From: Variovorax sp. MHTC-1
Lineage (GTDB): Bacteria; Pseudomonadota; Gammaproteobacteria; Burkholderiales; Burkholderiaceae_C
NCBI RefSeq assembly: GCF_003984645.1
Contig: NZ_RWKI01000007.1
Span: 1 to 64,000, forward strand
Length of the DNA stretch: 64,000 bases
Reading direction: 5' to 3'
Numbering within the stretch: the first letter of the stretch is position 1; each line of letters begins with the position of its first letter. Shown here piece after piece: positions 36,751 to 47,647 of this stretch. Under the pieces are notes generated by a model. The model was not told the origin of the DNA. It searched no databases and saw only the letters and a list, made by a program, of their open reading frames with translations. A program made the position numbers and the translations under genes.

Positions 36751-37902
36751 ATGCAGACGCTCGCAGTCGCCGCCATCTCTGCGCGTGCCATGGCCGAGGC
36801 GGCAGCGGACGACGGCTTCGACGTGGTCGCGCTCGATCTGTTCGGCGACGTCGACACGCGCCGCGCCGCTTCGCGCTGGCTGCCGATCGGCGCGCCTGGA
36901 AGCCTCCATATCGATGGCGTGCGGGTCCTGGCCGCATTGCGCGAGCTGGCACGCGAACGCGAAGGCGGGGAACCGGTCGTGGGCTGGGTGGCCGGCAGCG
37001 GTTTCGAAGGCGAGCCCGGCTTGCTCGAAGAGGGCGCGGCCATGCTGCCGCTGATCGGCACCGCCGCGGCCGCGGTGCGCCGGCTGCGCGATCCGGCGGC
37101 GTTCTTCGGCTTTCTCGCGGCGGAGGGCCTGCCGCATCCGCAGGCGAGCTTCGAGGCGCCCGAGGATCCTGCAGGCTGGTTGATGAAGGACGCACATGGC
37201 TGCGGCGGCTGGCATGTTCGTCGCGCGCCCTGGCCCGAGGACGAGCGGTCTTCCGCGCATCGCTACTACCAGCGCGAGATGCCGGGGCTGCCGATGTCGG
37301 CCACCTTCATCGCCAATGGGCGAGATGTCCATGTGCTCGGCTTCAATGAACTGAGCGTGCGCCGCTTCGGCGCGCGGCCTTTCGTCTTTTGCGGTGCGGT
37401 CGGCCCCGTCCCTGTGGCGGCCGACCTGGCGCGCCGCGTGACGGCCATCGCGCTCGCGCTCGCTGCGGAGTTCGAGCTCTGCGGCCTGTGCAGCCTGGAT
37501 TTCATGCGCGACGGCGACGCCATCGGCGTGCTGGAAGTCAATCCCAGGCCGCCGGCAAGCATGAGCCTTTATCGCGCGCGGCCCGGCTCTGCGGGCCTGA
37601 TGCAGGCGCACTTGCGCGCCTGCCTGGAGAGGGAGCTGCCCCCGGCAACGCCCTCGCATGCGCAAGACATCGAGGGCATGGAGATCGTCTTCGCGCGGCG
37701 ACCCCTGCAGCTCGACGCAGCCGCAGCGCGGAAGCTCGCCGCATGGCCCGGCATTCGCGACCTGCCCGATGCCGGCCAGCGCTTCGACATCGACGACCCG
37801 GTGTGCACCCTGACGGCGAGCGCAAGCAGCGCCCTGCAGGTTCGCACGCGCTTGAACGAAGGCCGCGAGCGGCTGCTGCAATCACTGGAGACCTTGGCAT
37901 GA
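36751..37902 (+). CDS. ATP-grasp family protein of the H4MPT cluster
   Basis: Predicted 383-residue protein with an ATP-grasp fold. Visible parts are KDAHGCGGWHVRR in the ATP-binding subdomain, YYQREMPGLPMSATFIANG, and the C-terminal Mg-binding LCSLDFMRDGDAIGVLEVNPRPPASM. The family occurs in the H4MPT gene clusters of methylotrophic proteobacteria and its exact reaction is not established; a carboxylate-amine ligation in cofactor synthesis is the usual inference. ATG 36751 is used; a GTG at 36733 overlapping the mtdB stop is an equally plausible start. The 3' end overlaps mch by four bases. Confidence 0.8.
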   Translation: MQTLAVAAISARAMAEAAADDGFDVVALDLFGDVDTRRAASRWLPIGAPGSLHIDGVRVLAALRELAREREGGEPVVGWVAGSGFEGEPGLLEEGAAMLPLIGTAAAAVRRLRDPAAFFGFLAAEGLPHPQASFEAPEDPAGWLMKDAHGCGGWHVRRAPWPEDERSSAHRYYQREMPGLPMSATFIANGRDVHVLGFNELSVRRFGARPFVFCGAVGPVPVAADLARRVTAIALALAAEFELCGLCSLDFMRDGDAIGVLEVNPRPPASMSLYRARPGSAGLMQAHLRACLERELPPATPSHAQDIEGMEIVFARRPLQLDAAAARKLAAWPGIRDLPDAGQRFDIDDPVCTLTASASSALQVRTRLNEGRERLLQSLETLA

Positions 37903-38906
37903 GCAACACTTCCTCTCCGGCGGCGGCCGCGGGCCTGAGCGTCAACCTGCTGGCGCGTCCGCTGGTCGAACGCCTGCTGGCCGATGCCGATGCGCTGGGC
38001 CTGCATGTGCGCCGCGACGACACAGGGGTCCGCATCGTCGATGCCGGCATCGAGGCACGCGGCAGCGTGGCGGCCGGGCTGCGGATCGGCGAGATCTGCA
38101 TGGGTGGATTGGGACACGCGCACCTGCGCAGCGATGGTGGCGCCGAAGGCTGGCCGACATGGCTCGACGTGCGCAGCTCGCAGCCGGTACTGGCCTGCCT
38201 GGGCAGCCAGTATGCGGGCTGGAGCCTGTCGGCGACCAAGGAAGAGACCGGCGGCAAGAAGTTCTTCTCGCTCGGCTCCGGTCCGGCGCGCGCGCTGGCG
38301 GTCAAGGAGAAACTCTTCGCCGAGCTGGGCTACCGCGATCGCGCGGACTCCGGCGTGCTGGTGCTGGAAGTCGACCGCGCGCCGCCGAAGATCGTGATCG
38401 ACAAGCTGCTGCGCGACTGCGAGCTTTCGGCGCCGGCGCTGACGCTGATCCTCACGCCCACCACCAGCCTCGCAGGCACCACGCAGGTCGTCGCGCGCGT
38501 GCTCGAAGTGGCGCTGCACAAGGCGCACGAGCTCAGCTATGCGCTGGCGGACATCGTCGACGGCGCCGCCAGCGCGCCGCTGCCGTCGCCCAGCAGCGAT
38601 GGCATCGAGGCCATGGGCCGCACCAACGATGCGATCCTGTACGGCGGCCGCGTGCATCTGACCGTGCGCGGCGACGACGACGCGGCCCGCGCGCTCGCGC
38701 GTGCGCTGCCCTCCAGCAACTCGCGCGACTACGGGCGTTCTTTCGCAGAGATCTTCAAGGAGGCGGCATACGACTTCTACAAGATCGACGGCGCGCTGTT
38801 CGCTCCGGCCGAGGTCTGGGTCAGCAATCTCGACAGCGGCCATACCTGGCACGGCGGGGCGTGCGACATGGCGCTGCTGCAGCGCCTGTGGCTGCAGGAG
38901 GCCTGA
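37899..38906 (+). CDS. mch: Methenyl-tetrahydromethanopterin cyclohydrolase
   Basis: Protein of 335 residues that hydrolyses methenyl-H4MPT to formyl-H4MPT. Recognised by LSVNLLARPLVERLLADADALG at the N-terminus, the conserved ICMGGLGHAHL, QYAGWSLSATKEETGGKKFFSLGSGPARALA, and GRTNDAILYGGRVHLTV. Length is normal. The ATG overlaps the upstream ATP-grasp stop (ATGA), and another ATP-grasp gene follows one base after its stop. It is the middle step of the fae-mtdB-mch-fhc formaldehyde-to-formate route encoded in this window. Confidence 0.95.
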   Translation: MSNTSSPAAAAGLSVNLLARPLVERLLADADALGLHVRRDDTGVRIVDAGIEARGSVAAGLRIGEICMGGLGHAHLRSDGGAEGWPTWLDVRSSQPVLACLGSQYAGWSLSATKEETGGKKFFSLGSGPARALAVKEKLFAELGYRDRADSGVLVLEVDRAPPKIVIDKLLRDCELSAPALTLILTPTTSLAGTTQVVARVLEVALHKAHELSYALADIVDGAASAPLPSPSSDGIEAMGRTNDAILYGGRVHLTVRGDDDAARALARALPSSNSRDYGRSFAEIFKEAAYDFYKIDGALFAPAEVWVSNLDSGHTWHGGACDMALLQRLWLQEA

Positions 38907-38907
38907 C

Positions 38908-39864
38908 ATGACCATTCGCGTGGTCATCATGAGCGACGAGATCGGCTGGCACACGCGCCAGCTGCAAGCCGCGCTGCGCGCGCGCGGCGCGGTGGGCCGC
39001 TGCGTCGATCTCGCGGCCTGCCAGATCGATACCACTGCGGCTTGGCATGGCCTGGTCATACCCGGCTACGGGCGCGAGCTGCCCGACGCGGTCCTGGTCC
39101 GCGGCATTGCCGGCGGCAGCTTCGAGCAAGTCACCAAGCGCCTCGGCGTGCTGCACGCGCTGCGCGAACTGGGCGTGCCGGTCTACAACGACGCCCGCGC
39201 GATCGAGCGCTCGGTGGACAAGTCGATGACCAGCCTGCTGCTGCATGCCGCGCGCATTCCGGCACCTGCCACCTGGGCGACAGAATCCGCGGCCCAGGCC
39301 CGGCGCATCGCGATGCGCGAGACGGCAGCGGGCCATGCGCTGGTGCTCAAGCCCTTGTTCGGCTCGCAGGGCAAGGACCTGCAGCTGGTTGGCGAGGTCG
39401 ACGGCGTGCACCATCCGATGCCCGACATCGACGCGCGCTACGCAGGCCTCGCTTATCTGCAGCGTTTCGTGCCGCCGGTGGCTGCGCCCGGCTTCGACTG
39501 GCGCGTGCTGGTGGTGGGCGGCCGCGCGCTGACCGCGATGCGGCGCGTGAGCACGCACTGGGTCCACAACGTGGCCCAGGGTGCGCGCTGCGAGCCAGCC
39601 GAACTGGAGCAGCCGCTTGCGCAACTCGCCGAACGCGCGGCGCTTGCGCTGGACATGGACTACGCGGGCGTGGACCTCATCGCCGCGGCGAGCGGGCCGC
39701 GCATCCAGGTGCTGGAAGTCAACGGCGTCGCTGCCTGGCAGGGGCTGCAGCGCGTGACCAGCTTCAACATCGCCCGCGCCATCGTGGACGACTTGCTCGA
39801 CCGCAAGATGGCGCAGACGCGCCGTCGCCTGCAGGAGGGCATGCCTCCGGAGCGCCGCGCCTGA
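38908..39864 (+). CDS. RimK-like ATP-grasp ligase (MptN-like, H4MPT-associated)
   Basis: Protein of 318 residues of the RimK-like ATP-grasp family. It has GVPVYNDARAIERSVDKSMTSLLL before the ATP site, LVLKPLFGSQGKDLQLV as the glycine-rich ATP-binding loop, and AGVDLIAAASGPRIQVLEVNGVAAWQGLQ as the metal-binding segment. Archaeal relatives (MptN) add glutamate to tetrahydromethanopterin, and proteobacterial homologues always travel with H4MPT genes. A glutamyl transfer to the cofactor side chain is therefore likely but unproven. Stop and next start overlap as TGATG. Confidence 0.83.
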   Translation: MTIRVVIMSDEIGWHTRQLQAALRARGAVGRCVDLAACQIDTTAAWHGLVIPGYGRELPDAVLVRGIAGGSFEQVTKRLGVLHALRELGVPVYNDARAIERSVDKSMTSLLLHAARIPAPATWATESAAQARRIAMRETAAGHALVLKPLFGSQGKDLQLVGEVDGVHHPMPDIDARYAGLAYLQRFVPPVAAPGFDWRVLVVGGRALTAMRRVSTHWVHNVAQGARCEPAELEQPLAQLAERAALALDMDYAGVDLIAAASGPRIQVLEVNGVAAWQGLQRVTSFNIARAIVDDLLDRKMAQTRRRLQEGMPPERRA

Positions 39865-40802
39865 TGAGCACGCAGCAGGCGGCGGTCGAACGCGCCCGGG
39901 CTTCATTCCTGCGGGCCTGCTGGCTCGACGTCGCGGTGCGCAAGCCGGGCAACGTCAGCCTCGTTTCTCCGGGGCACGGCATGCAGGCCTCGATGTTCAT
40001 CGCCAGCGCGCAAGCCGCGGCAGGCGCGCTGTTCGAGCCTGGCACGAGCGTGGGCGCGCGCATCGAGGGCGCGGTGGCCGCGACCTGGGCGGTCGCCGGA
40101 TGCAACACCAACCTCGGCATCTTGCTGCTGTGCGCCCCGATCGCGCTGGCCATGGAGCGCCACCCCGGCGCCACGACCCGCGCGGCCTTGCAGGCGGCCG
40201 TCGAGTCGGTGCTGGCCGCGCTCGACATCGACGATGCACGCGCGGCCTATCGCGCGATTGCGCGCGCACGCCCCGGTGGCCTGGGAAGCGCGCCGGCCGA
40301 GGATGTGCGCGACGTTCCGAGCGTCGACCTGCGCGCCGCGATGGCCCTGGCTGCCGAGCGCGATCTGATCGCGCGGCAGTACCGCGACGGCTTTGCGGAT
40401 CTGTTCGCGCTGGCCTTCGAGGCGCGGGTCTGCGGGATGGCCTGCGGCGAAGCGCCGGGCGGCACCGAGGCGCTGCCCGATGCCGCCACTGTGGCTTCCG
40501 TCCAACGGCTGTACCTGGCTTGGCTGAGCGGCTTTGCCGATTCACACATTGTTCGAAATCACGGCGAGGGCGTGGCACAGACTGTCATGGCGGCGGCGCA
40601 GGCGTGGCGCGAACGGGAGCGTGCAGGCGTCGTGCTCGATGCCGACTCCGGCTTCGCCGAGTGGGACCTGTCGTTGAAGGCGCAACGCATCAACCCCGGG
40701 ACCAGCGCCGATTTGACCGTGGCGGCGCTGCTGCTCGCGGGCTGGATCGGGCCGTGCGCAGCGCCCGCGCGCGAGGCGGCGAGCGGATGGCACGGATCGT
40801 GA
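39864..40802 (+). CDS. CitG-like (triphosphoribosyl-dephospho-CoA synthase family) protein
   Basis: Protein of 312 residues. It has the CitG/MdcB-type N-terminus ACWLDVAVRKPGNVSLVSPGHGM, then AVAGCNTNLGILLLCAPIA, and a conserved C-terminal FADSHIVRNHGEGVAQ and INPGTSADLTVAALLLAGW. CitG enzymes transfer a triphosphoribosyl group to dephospho-CoA. In H4MPT clusters this homologue is proposed to act on the ribosyl/phosphoribosyl side of cofactor synthesis; that is inference. No citrate lyase or malonate decarboxylase genes are nearby, which argues against the classical role. It ends the biosynthetic run 74 bases before fae. Confidence 0.83.
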   Translation: MSTQQAAVERARASFLRACWLDVAVRKPGNVSLVSPGHGMQASMFIASAQAAAGALFEPGTSVGARIEGAVAATWAVAGCNTNLGILLLCAPIALAMERHPGATTRAALQAAVESVLAALDIDDARAAYRAIARARPGGLGSAPAEDVRDVPSVDLRAAMALAAERDLIARQYRDGFADLFALAFEARVCGMACGEAPGGTEALPDAATVASVQRLYLAWLSGFADSHIVRNHGEGVAQTVMAAAQAWRERERAGVVLDADSGFAEWDLSLKAQRINPGTSADLTVAALLLAGWIGPCAAPAREAASGWHGS

Positions 40803-40876
40803 TACCCATGACATTGCGCTGGTCATCCTGGCCGGTGTCGTAACGACCGTATCACCTCTAGAGGAGACCCGAAACC

Positions 40877-41389
40877 ATGGCAAAAATCGATCGACTGATG
40901 GTGGGCGAATCGCTCGTCGGCGAGGGCAATGAAGTCGCCCACATCGACCTGATCATCGGCCCGCGCGGCAGCGCTGCCGAGACGGCATTCGCGAACGCGC
41001 TGACCAACAACAAGGACGGCTTCACGTCGCTGCTCGCTGTGGTGGCGCCCAACCTGCTGACCAAGCCGCCGACGGTGATGTTCAACAAGGTGACCATCAA
41101 GGGCGCCAAGCAGGCGGTGCAGATGTTCGGGCCGGCGCAGCGCGCGGTGGCGCTGGCGGTGGCCGACAGCGTCGAGGACGGCACCATCCCCATGGCCGAG
41201 GCGGACAACCTGTTCCTGTGCGTGGGCGTGTTCATCCATTGGCTCGCCGACGACGACAAGAAGATCCAGGACTACAACTACCAGGCGACGCGCGAAGCGA
41301 TCCAGCGCGCCGTTTCGGGCTCGCCCACGGCCGCCGAAGTAGTGGACAAGAAGGGCACGACCGCGCATCCGTTCGCAGCGCACCTGTAG
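40877..41389 (+). CDS. fae: Formaldehyde-activating enzyme
   Basis: Protein of 170 residues that condenses formaldehyde with H4MPT to methylene-H4MPT, the entry reaction of the pathway. The sequence is near-canonical: [24 protein letters not shown] with the active-site His22, then [19 protein letters not shown] and [16 protein letters not shown]. The ribosome-binding site GAGGAG is strong, fitting a highly expressed protein. A rho-independent terminator follows 28 bases after the stop. Compare the paralogue at 56882-57415, which lacks this histidine. Confidence 0.97.
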   Translation: MAKIDRLMVGESLVGEGNEVAHIDLIIGPRGSAAETAFANALTNNKDGFTSLLAVVAPNLLTKPPTVMFNKVTIKGAKQAVQMFGPAQRAVALAVADSVEDGTIPMAEADNLFLCVGVFIHWLADDDKKIQDYNYQATREAIQRAVSGSPTAAEVVDKKGTTAHPFAAHL

Positions 41390-41417
41390 TCATCTGTAGG
41401 CCGCAAGCACTAACGAG

Positions 41418-41454
41418 AAGAAGCCGGCGCGTGAATCGGGCCGGCTTCTTTTCC
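41418..41454 (+). terminator. Rho-independent terminator after fae
   Basis: Perfect 11-base stem AAGAAGCCGGC / GCCGGCTTCTT with an 11-base loop, followed by TTCC and further T residues. It closes the beta-RFAP synthase-to-fae transcript. On the other strand it lies just beyond the end of the convergent aldolase gene, so it may serve both. Confidence 0.85.
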
Positions 41455-41481
41455 TTTGCCTCCGAGCGAGGCAGGGCGCGC

Positions 41482-41994
41482 TCAGCGCTTGGCGGGCACC
41501 ATGCCGCTGGCGAGAAACTTCAACACCGTCGCGCCGTGGGCCGATCTACCAGTGCGGTGCGCCGGCGCGTGGCGCTCGATCTGGACGCCGACCGATTGCA
41601 CGTCGTCGAACTTGCGTGGCTTCACGACCTTGACGCGGACCCAGCTGGCGCCGAACTCGTCGATGAGGATGTCGGCGATGGCCTCGGCGAAAGCCTCGAG
41701 CAGCTGCAGCCGGTGTTCGACGAGCAGCCTGTGCAGCCGCTCGCGCACGACGCTGTAGTCGATCGTGTCGCCGATGCGGTCGGTGTCGCACGCATGCGCG
41801 CGGGGCAGGCCTGCGTGGACGTCGATCAGGAGCGGCTGCGGACGATGCAGTTCGGACTCGTGGATGCCGATCACCGTTTCGCCGTTGAGGCCCTCGATGA
41901 AGATCAGGTCCATCGGTGCGTGCACGTCGGCGGTGTCGGAGACCTGGGAGACATCGGAAGGGTGGCCGATGGAAGGACGCAGGCTGGTGTTCAA
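41482..41994 (-). CDS. Dihydroneopterin aldolase family protein (FolB-like)
   Basis: Protein of 170 residues whose core is a FolB-type domain: DLIFIEGLNGETVIGIHESELHRPQPLLIDV, TDRIGDTIDYSVVRERLHRLLVEHRLQLLEAFAEAIADIL with the catalytic glutamate, and VRVKVVKPRKF. It would cleave dihydroneopterin to 6-hydroxymethyl-dihydropterin, the pterin precursor of H4MPT. The start is TTG at 41994 with GGAG 8 bases upstream; an internal ATG at 41913 is the alternative. The N-terminal 27 residues are unconserved. Its location beside H4MPT genes, and a sigma54-type promoter in front, suggest a dedicated copy rather than the folate-pathway FolB. Confidence 0.85.
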   Translation of the reverse strand: MNTSLRPSIGHPSDVSQVSDTADVHAPMDLIFIEGLNGETVIGIHESELHRPQPLLIDVHAGLPRAHACDTDRIGDTIDYSVVRERLHRLLVEHRLQLLEAFAEAIADILIDEFGASWVRVKVVKPRKFDDVQSVGVQIERHAPAHRTGRSAHGATVLKFLASGMVPAKR

Positions 41995-42074
41995 GTGGTG
42001 TCTCCAGGTGAATTCGAATGTGTTTGAAAGTGTGTCCGCCGGCGAGCCGAACTCCCCATGCGGGATTCATCAAC

Positions 42075-42089
42075 GCAAAATGCAGGCCA
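42075..42089 (-). promoter_or_regulatory. Sigma54 promoter for the FolB-like gene
   Basis: On the minus strand TGGCCTGCATTTTGC has the essential GG and GC pairs with exactly 10 bases between them and a T-rich spacer before GC, as in TGGCACG-N4-TTGC. Transcription would begin near 42063, leaving a leader of about 70 bases before the TTG start at 41994. It lies in the divergent gap shared with the sigma54 activator gene. Confidence 0.65.
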
Positions 42090-42207
42090 GTGAACGCAGC
42101 TGCTCCGGCACTGTCGCGGCTCGGTGTTTCACCGGGTGCGCAGCCTGCCGGCAGGCACAACAATGGGCCGACCAAGGAGACACGATGGAACGAGCCGGAG
42201 GACCCCA

Positions 42208-44253
<2,046 letters not shown>

Positions 44254-44272
44254 GTCCGCGCATCCATCGGCC

Positions 44273-44926
44273 ATGGCCAATGAGGAGCATTCCGATGCGG
44301 GCGCCTTCGACCCGCGCGGCACCGGCCTGGCTCTCGAAGCCGGCGAGCCGCAGCTGCCCGATGCTCCGCCGCGCTCGCGCCTGGCCTGGTGCATCACGGG
44401 CTCCGGCCATTTCCTCGAGGAGTCGCTGGCGCTCGCGGCGCGGCTGCCGGCGGTGGATCTGTTCCTCTCGGCCGCTGCCGAGGAAGTGCTGCCGATCTAC
44501 AAGCTGCATATCGAGGCGCTGAAGCCGCGCTTTCGCGTGTTTCGCGACAAGACGGCCAGCGGCGTGCCGGTGGGCATGCTCTACGACGACATCTATCACA
44601 CGGTCGTGGTCGCGCCGGCGACCAGCAACACGGTGGCCAAGTGCGCGTTCGGCATCAGCGACACGCTGCCCACCAACATGTTCGCCCAGGCCGGCAAGCT
44701 CGGCATCCCTGGCATCGTGTTTGCATGCGATACCGAACCGGTGGTGGTGACCAAGTCGCCGCACGACTGGGTGACGCTGCGCCCGCGGCGCATCGAACTG
44801 GACAACGTGGAGCGATTGCGCGGCATCGACTTCTGCCGGGTGGTCTCTTCACCGGCCGAACTCGAAGCTGTGCTCGATGCACGCCTGAAGGAACTCTCTC
44901 TCGCATGGAACACATCGTCTTCCTGA
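44273..44926 (+). CDS. dmrB: Flavoprotein, dihydromethanopterin reductase (DmrB-like)
   Basis: Protein of 217 residues of the flavin-binding decarboxylase/flavoprotein fold. Landmarks are RLAWCITGSGHFLEESLALA, LFLSAAAEEVL, and the flavin-site VVVAPATSNTVAKCAFGISDTLPTNMFAQA. Homologues in Burkholderiales H4MPT clusters reduce dihydromethanopterin to tetrahydromethanopterin, the last step of cofactor synthesis. ATG 44273 is chosen because family similarity starts soon after; the frame to 44186 reads into the regulator gene. The 3' end overlaps the next gene by 22 bases. Confidence 0.85.
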   Translation: MANEEHSDAGAFDPRGTGLALEAGEPQLPDAPPRSRLAWCITGSGHFLEESLALAARLPAVDLFLSAAAEEVLPIYKLHIEALKPRFRVFRDKTASGVPVGMLYDDIYHTVVVAPATSNTVAKCAFGISDTLPTNMFAQAGKLGIPGIVFACDTEPVVVTKSPHDWVTLRPRRIELDNVERLRGIDFCRVVSSPAELEAVLDARLKELSLAWNTSSS

Positions 44927-46341
44927 CCGGGCGCCTCGCCCAAGCCAGCCTCACGCGGGTGCTGGCCGGCATCGAGGCGGCCCCGTTCACATGGGAAGTG
45001 CGAGAGATCGGTCTGCAGGTGGCCGCGCTCATGACGGCCGACTTGATACGCCGCCGCGTGGCGGCGCCCGTGTTGAGCGAAGGCGAAGGCGAAAAGCGGC
45101 GTGCCGATCGCATCATCGTGCCGGGCCGCTGCCGCGGCGATGTCGAGGCCTTGAGTCTTCACTATGGCGTTCCGGTGGAACGCGGTCCGCAGGAGCTGAA
45201 GGACTTGCCGCGCCACTTCAACCGGGCCGCGCAGCACATCGACCTCGACGAGTACCAGGTCGCGATCTTCGCCGAGATCGTCGATGCGCCGCGGCTGTCG
45301 GTGACGCAGATCATCGAGCGGGCGCAGCGGCTCGCCGCCGACGGCGCGAACGTCATCGACCTCGGCTGCCTGCCCGAGACGCGCTTCGATCATCTGGCCG
45401 AGAGCGTGCAGGCGCTGAAGGCCTCCGGCTTCCAGGTCAGCGTCGATTCGAGCGATTCCAAGGAACTGCTGCGCGGCGGCAAGGCCGGCGCCGACTATCT
45501 GCTGAGCCTCACGCTCGACAACCTGTGGATCGCCGACGAGGTCGCCGCGACGCCGGTGCTGATCCCGCGCGTTCCGGCCGACGAGGATTCGCTGTACGAA
45601 GCGGTGGCGCAGATGCAGCGCCGCGGGCGCGCCTTCCTGGCGGATTCGATCCTCGATCCGATACCGTTCGGCCTCACTGCCTCGATCGTGCGCTACCACC
45701 GGTTGCGCACGCGTTTTCCCGACGCGCCGATCATGCTCGGCGTCGGCAATCTCACCGAGCTCACCGAGGCCGATACGAGCGGCATCAACGCCGTGCTGTT
45801 CGGCATTGCCGCCGAACTGGATGTCGCCGCCGTGCTGACGACACAGGTCAGCCAGCATGCGCGCCGTGCGGTGTGCGAAGCCGACTGGGCGCGCCGCATC
45901 ATGCATGCGGCGGCTCAGCACGGCACCCTGCCCAAGGGCATGAGCGATGCGCTGATGACGGTGCACGCCAAGCATCCCTTTCCCGATACGCCGGAAGAGA
46001 TCGGCGAGATCGCGGCGCAGGTGCGCGACCCGAACTTCCGCGTGCAGATCTCGCCCCTCGGCCTGCACGTGTACAACCGCGACGGCCTGCGCCTGGGGCA
46101 GGGCGCCTTCGAGCTCTGGCCGCAGCTGAAGCTGCACGACGACGCCGACCATGCCTTCTACATGGGCGTCGAGCTGGCGCGAGCGGAGATCGCCTGGCAG
46201 CTGGGCAAGCGCTACGTGCAGGACCAGCCGCTGGACTGGGGTTGCGCCGCACCGCGCGCCGCCGAAGACCTGGCGCGCTGGTGTGCGCCTGGGACCACCA
46301 TGAAGACGCCGACAAACAACGCGGCCGAGCCCGGGCCATGA
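44905..46341 (+). CDS. DUF6513 / dihydropteroate-synthase-like protein (H4MPT cluster)
   Basis: Protein of 478 residues. The N-terminal part (HIVFLTGRLAQASLTRVLAGI ... DRIIVPGRCRGDVEALSLHYGVPVERGPQELKDLP) is a family found only beside H4MPT genes. The central part, from about residue 140, resembles the pterin-binding TIM barrel of dihydropteroate synthase (ERAQRLAADGANVIDLGCLPE, FQVSVDSSDSKELLRGGKAGADYLLSL). A role in joining the pterin to beta-RFAP, by analogy with dihydropteroate synthase, is a reasonable inference. The ATG overlaps dmrB by 22 bases and the stop overlaps the next ATG. Confidence 0.85.
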   Translation: MEHIVFLTGRLAQASLTRVLAGIEAAPFTWEVREIGLQVAALMTADLIRRRVAAPVLSEGEGEKRRADRIIVPGRCRGDVEALSLHYGVPVERGPQELKDLPRHFNRAAQHIDLDEYQVAIFAEIVDAPRLSVTQIIERAQRLAADGANVIDLGCLPETRFDHLAESVQALKASGFQVSVDSSDSKELLRGGKAGADYLLSLTLDNLWIADEVAATPVLIPRVPADEDSLYEAVAQMQRRGRAFLADSILDPIPFGLTASIVRYHRLRTRFPDAPIMLGVGNLTELTEADTSGINAVLFGIAAELDVAAVLTTQVSQHARRAVCEADWARRIMHAAAQHGTLPKGMSDALMTVHAKHPFPDTPEEIGEIAAQVRDPNFRVQISPLGLHVYNRDGLRLGQGAFELWPQLKLHDDADHAFYMGVELARAEIAWQLGKRYVQDQPLDWGCAAPRAAEDLARWCAPGTTMKTPTNNAAEPGP

Positions 46342-46931
46342 GCACTCCGATGAACGACCAGATCTTCGAAGCCGTGGTGACCACCGTAGCGCCCGGCGGG
46401 CAGGCGCACGTGGCGCCGATGGGAATCCGCTACCAGGATGGCGGCATCGTGCTGATGCCGTTCAAGCCCTCCACCACGCACGACAACATCGTGGCCACCG
46501 GTCGTGCGGTGCTCAACATCGTGTGCGACACCCGCGTGTTCGCCGGCTGCGTGACCGGCCGCAAGGTCTGGCCCACGCATGCGGCCGAACGCATCGAAGG
46601 CGTGCGGCTGGCCTGTGCATTGCGCCACGTCGAACTGGAGCTGGTCGAACGGCGCGACGACGCGCAGCGGCCGGTGTTGCGCATGAGGGCCGTGTACGAA
46701 GCTACGCATGCACCCTTCGCCGGCTTCAACCGCGCCCAGGCCGCGGTCATCGAAGGGGCCGTGCTGGTCAGCCGCCTGCATATGCTGGCACCCGAGAAAG
46801 TAGAAACCGAGATGAGCTATCTGCAGATCGCGATCGACAAGACCGCGGGCCCCGAGGAGCGCGAAGCATGGCAGTGGCTGCGCGCCGCGGTCGCGCAGCA
46901 CAAGGCCCGCGCGCAGGAGCGCACGTCATGA
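46338..46931 (+). CDS. DUF447 family protein (H4MPT cluster)
   Basis: Protein of 197 residues. It matches the DUF447 family in pattern: FEAVVTTVAPGGQAHVAPMGIRY, VLMPFKPSTTHDNIVATGRAVLNIV, and AVIEGAVLVSRLHMLAPEKVETEMSYLQIAIDKTAGPEE. The fold resembles FMN-binding split barrels. Members are conserved in H4MPT/methanofuran organisms and their reaction is unknown. It overlaps both neighbours by four bases (ATGA), so it is translated as part of dmrB-DUF6513-DUF447-mfnB. Confidence 0.82.
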   Translation: MSTPMNDQIFEAVVTTVAPGGQAHVAPMGIRYQDGGIVLMPFKPSTTHDNIVATGRAVLNIVCDTRVFAGCVTGRKVWPTHAAERIEGVRLACALRHVELELVERRDDAQRPVLRMRAVYEATHAPFAGFNRAQAAVIEGAVLVSRLHMLAPEKVETEMSYLQIAIDKTAGPEEREAWQWLRAAVAQHKARAQERTS

Positions 46932-47629
46932 CGCGCATGCTCGTGAGTGTCCGCAGCGTGCCGGAGGCCCTGCTCGCGGCCGGCGGCGGGGCCGACTTCA
47001 TCGACCTGAAGGAGCCCGGCGAGGGCGCGCTCGGCGGCTTGCCGGTGGCGACGATCGCCGCCGTCGTGAGCGCCTTGCGCGCGCACGGCATCGCGCTGCC
47101 GGTGAGCGCGACCATCGGCGACCTGCCGATGCACGCGCTGCCTCGCATCCTGGCCCAGGTCGAGGCCGTCGGCGCCTGCGGCGTCGACTACGTCAAGGTC
47201 GGCATCGAGCGAGGGCCCGAGGCGTTCGCTGTGCTCGACGCGCTGGCTGACTGCGGCTGGCCCGTGGTGCCGGTCTTCATTGCCGACCGCGGCCTGGATG
47301 CGGCGCTGCTTGCGCATGCCTGCGGCCTCGCGTTTCCGGCGCTCATGGCCGACACCGCCGACAAGCACGCCGGCAGCCTGTTCGATGCGGTGCCGATGAC
47401 GCAGCTGCGCCATTTTCTGGCACAGGTGCGCGCTTCGGGCCGGCTGGTCGGGCTGGCGGGCGCGCTGCGCACGATGCATGTTCCCTTGCTGCAGGCGCTG
47501 GCGCCCGATTTCGCGGGCTTTCGCAGTGCGGTTTGCGTCGGCGACCGCGAGACGGCGCTGTGCCCGCAGCGGCTGGCGGCGCTGGCCGTGCTGCTGCGCG
47601 GGCAGGCCGTCGAGCCTGCGCCTGCCTGA
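46928..47629 (+). CDS. mfnB: (5-formylfuran-3-yl)methyl phosphate synthase
   Basis: Protein of 233 residues, TIM-barrel family DUF556. MfnB makes the furan ring precursor of methanofuran from two molecules of glyceraldehyde 3-phosphate. The expected lysines are visible in DFIDLKEPGEGALGG and DYVKVGIERGPE, with further landmarks LPVSATIGDLPM and FPALMADTADKHAGSLFD. Methanofuran (or methylofuran) is the formyl carrier used by the fhc complex encoded 4 kb downstream. The ATG overlaps the previous stop. The gene converges on mfnE, with only 18 bases between stops. Confidence 0.9.
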   Translation: MTRMLVSVRSVPEALLAAGGGADFIDLKEPGEGALGGLPVATIAAVVSALRAHGIALPVSATIGDLPMHALPRILAQVEAVGACGVDYVKVGIERGPEAFAVLDALADCGWPVVPVFIADRGLDAALLAHACGLAFPALMADTADKHAGSLFDAVPMTQLRHFLAQVRASGRLVGLAGALRTMHVPLLQALAPDFAGFRSAVCVGDRETALCPQRLAALAVLLRGQAVEPAPA

Positions 47630-47647
47630 CCATTCCTGCGCCGGCGC

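Noticed and set aside
40788..40802. Possible sigma54 promoter TGGCACGGATCGTGA before fae
   Set aside because: GG and GA (not GC) are present, but it lies inside the end of the CitG-like gene and lacks the T-rich spacer. Evidence is too weak.
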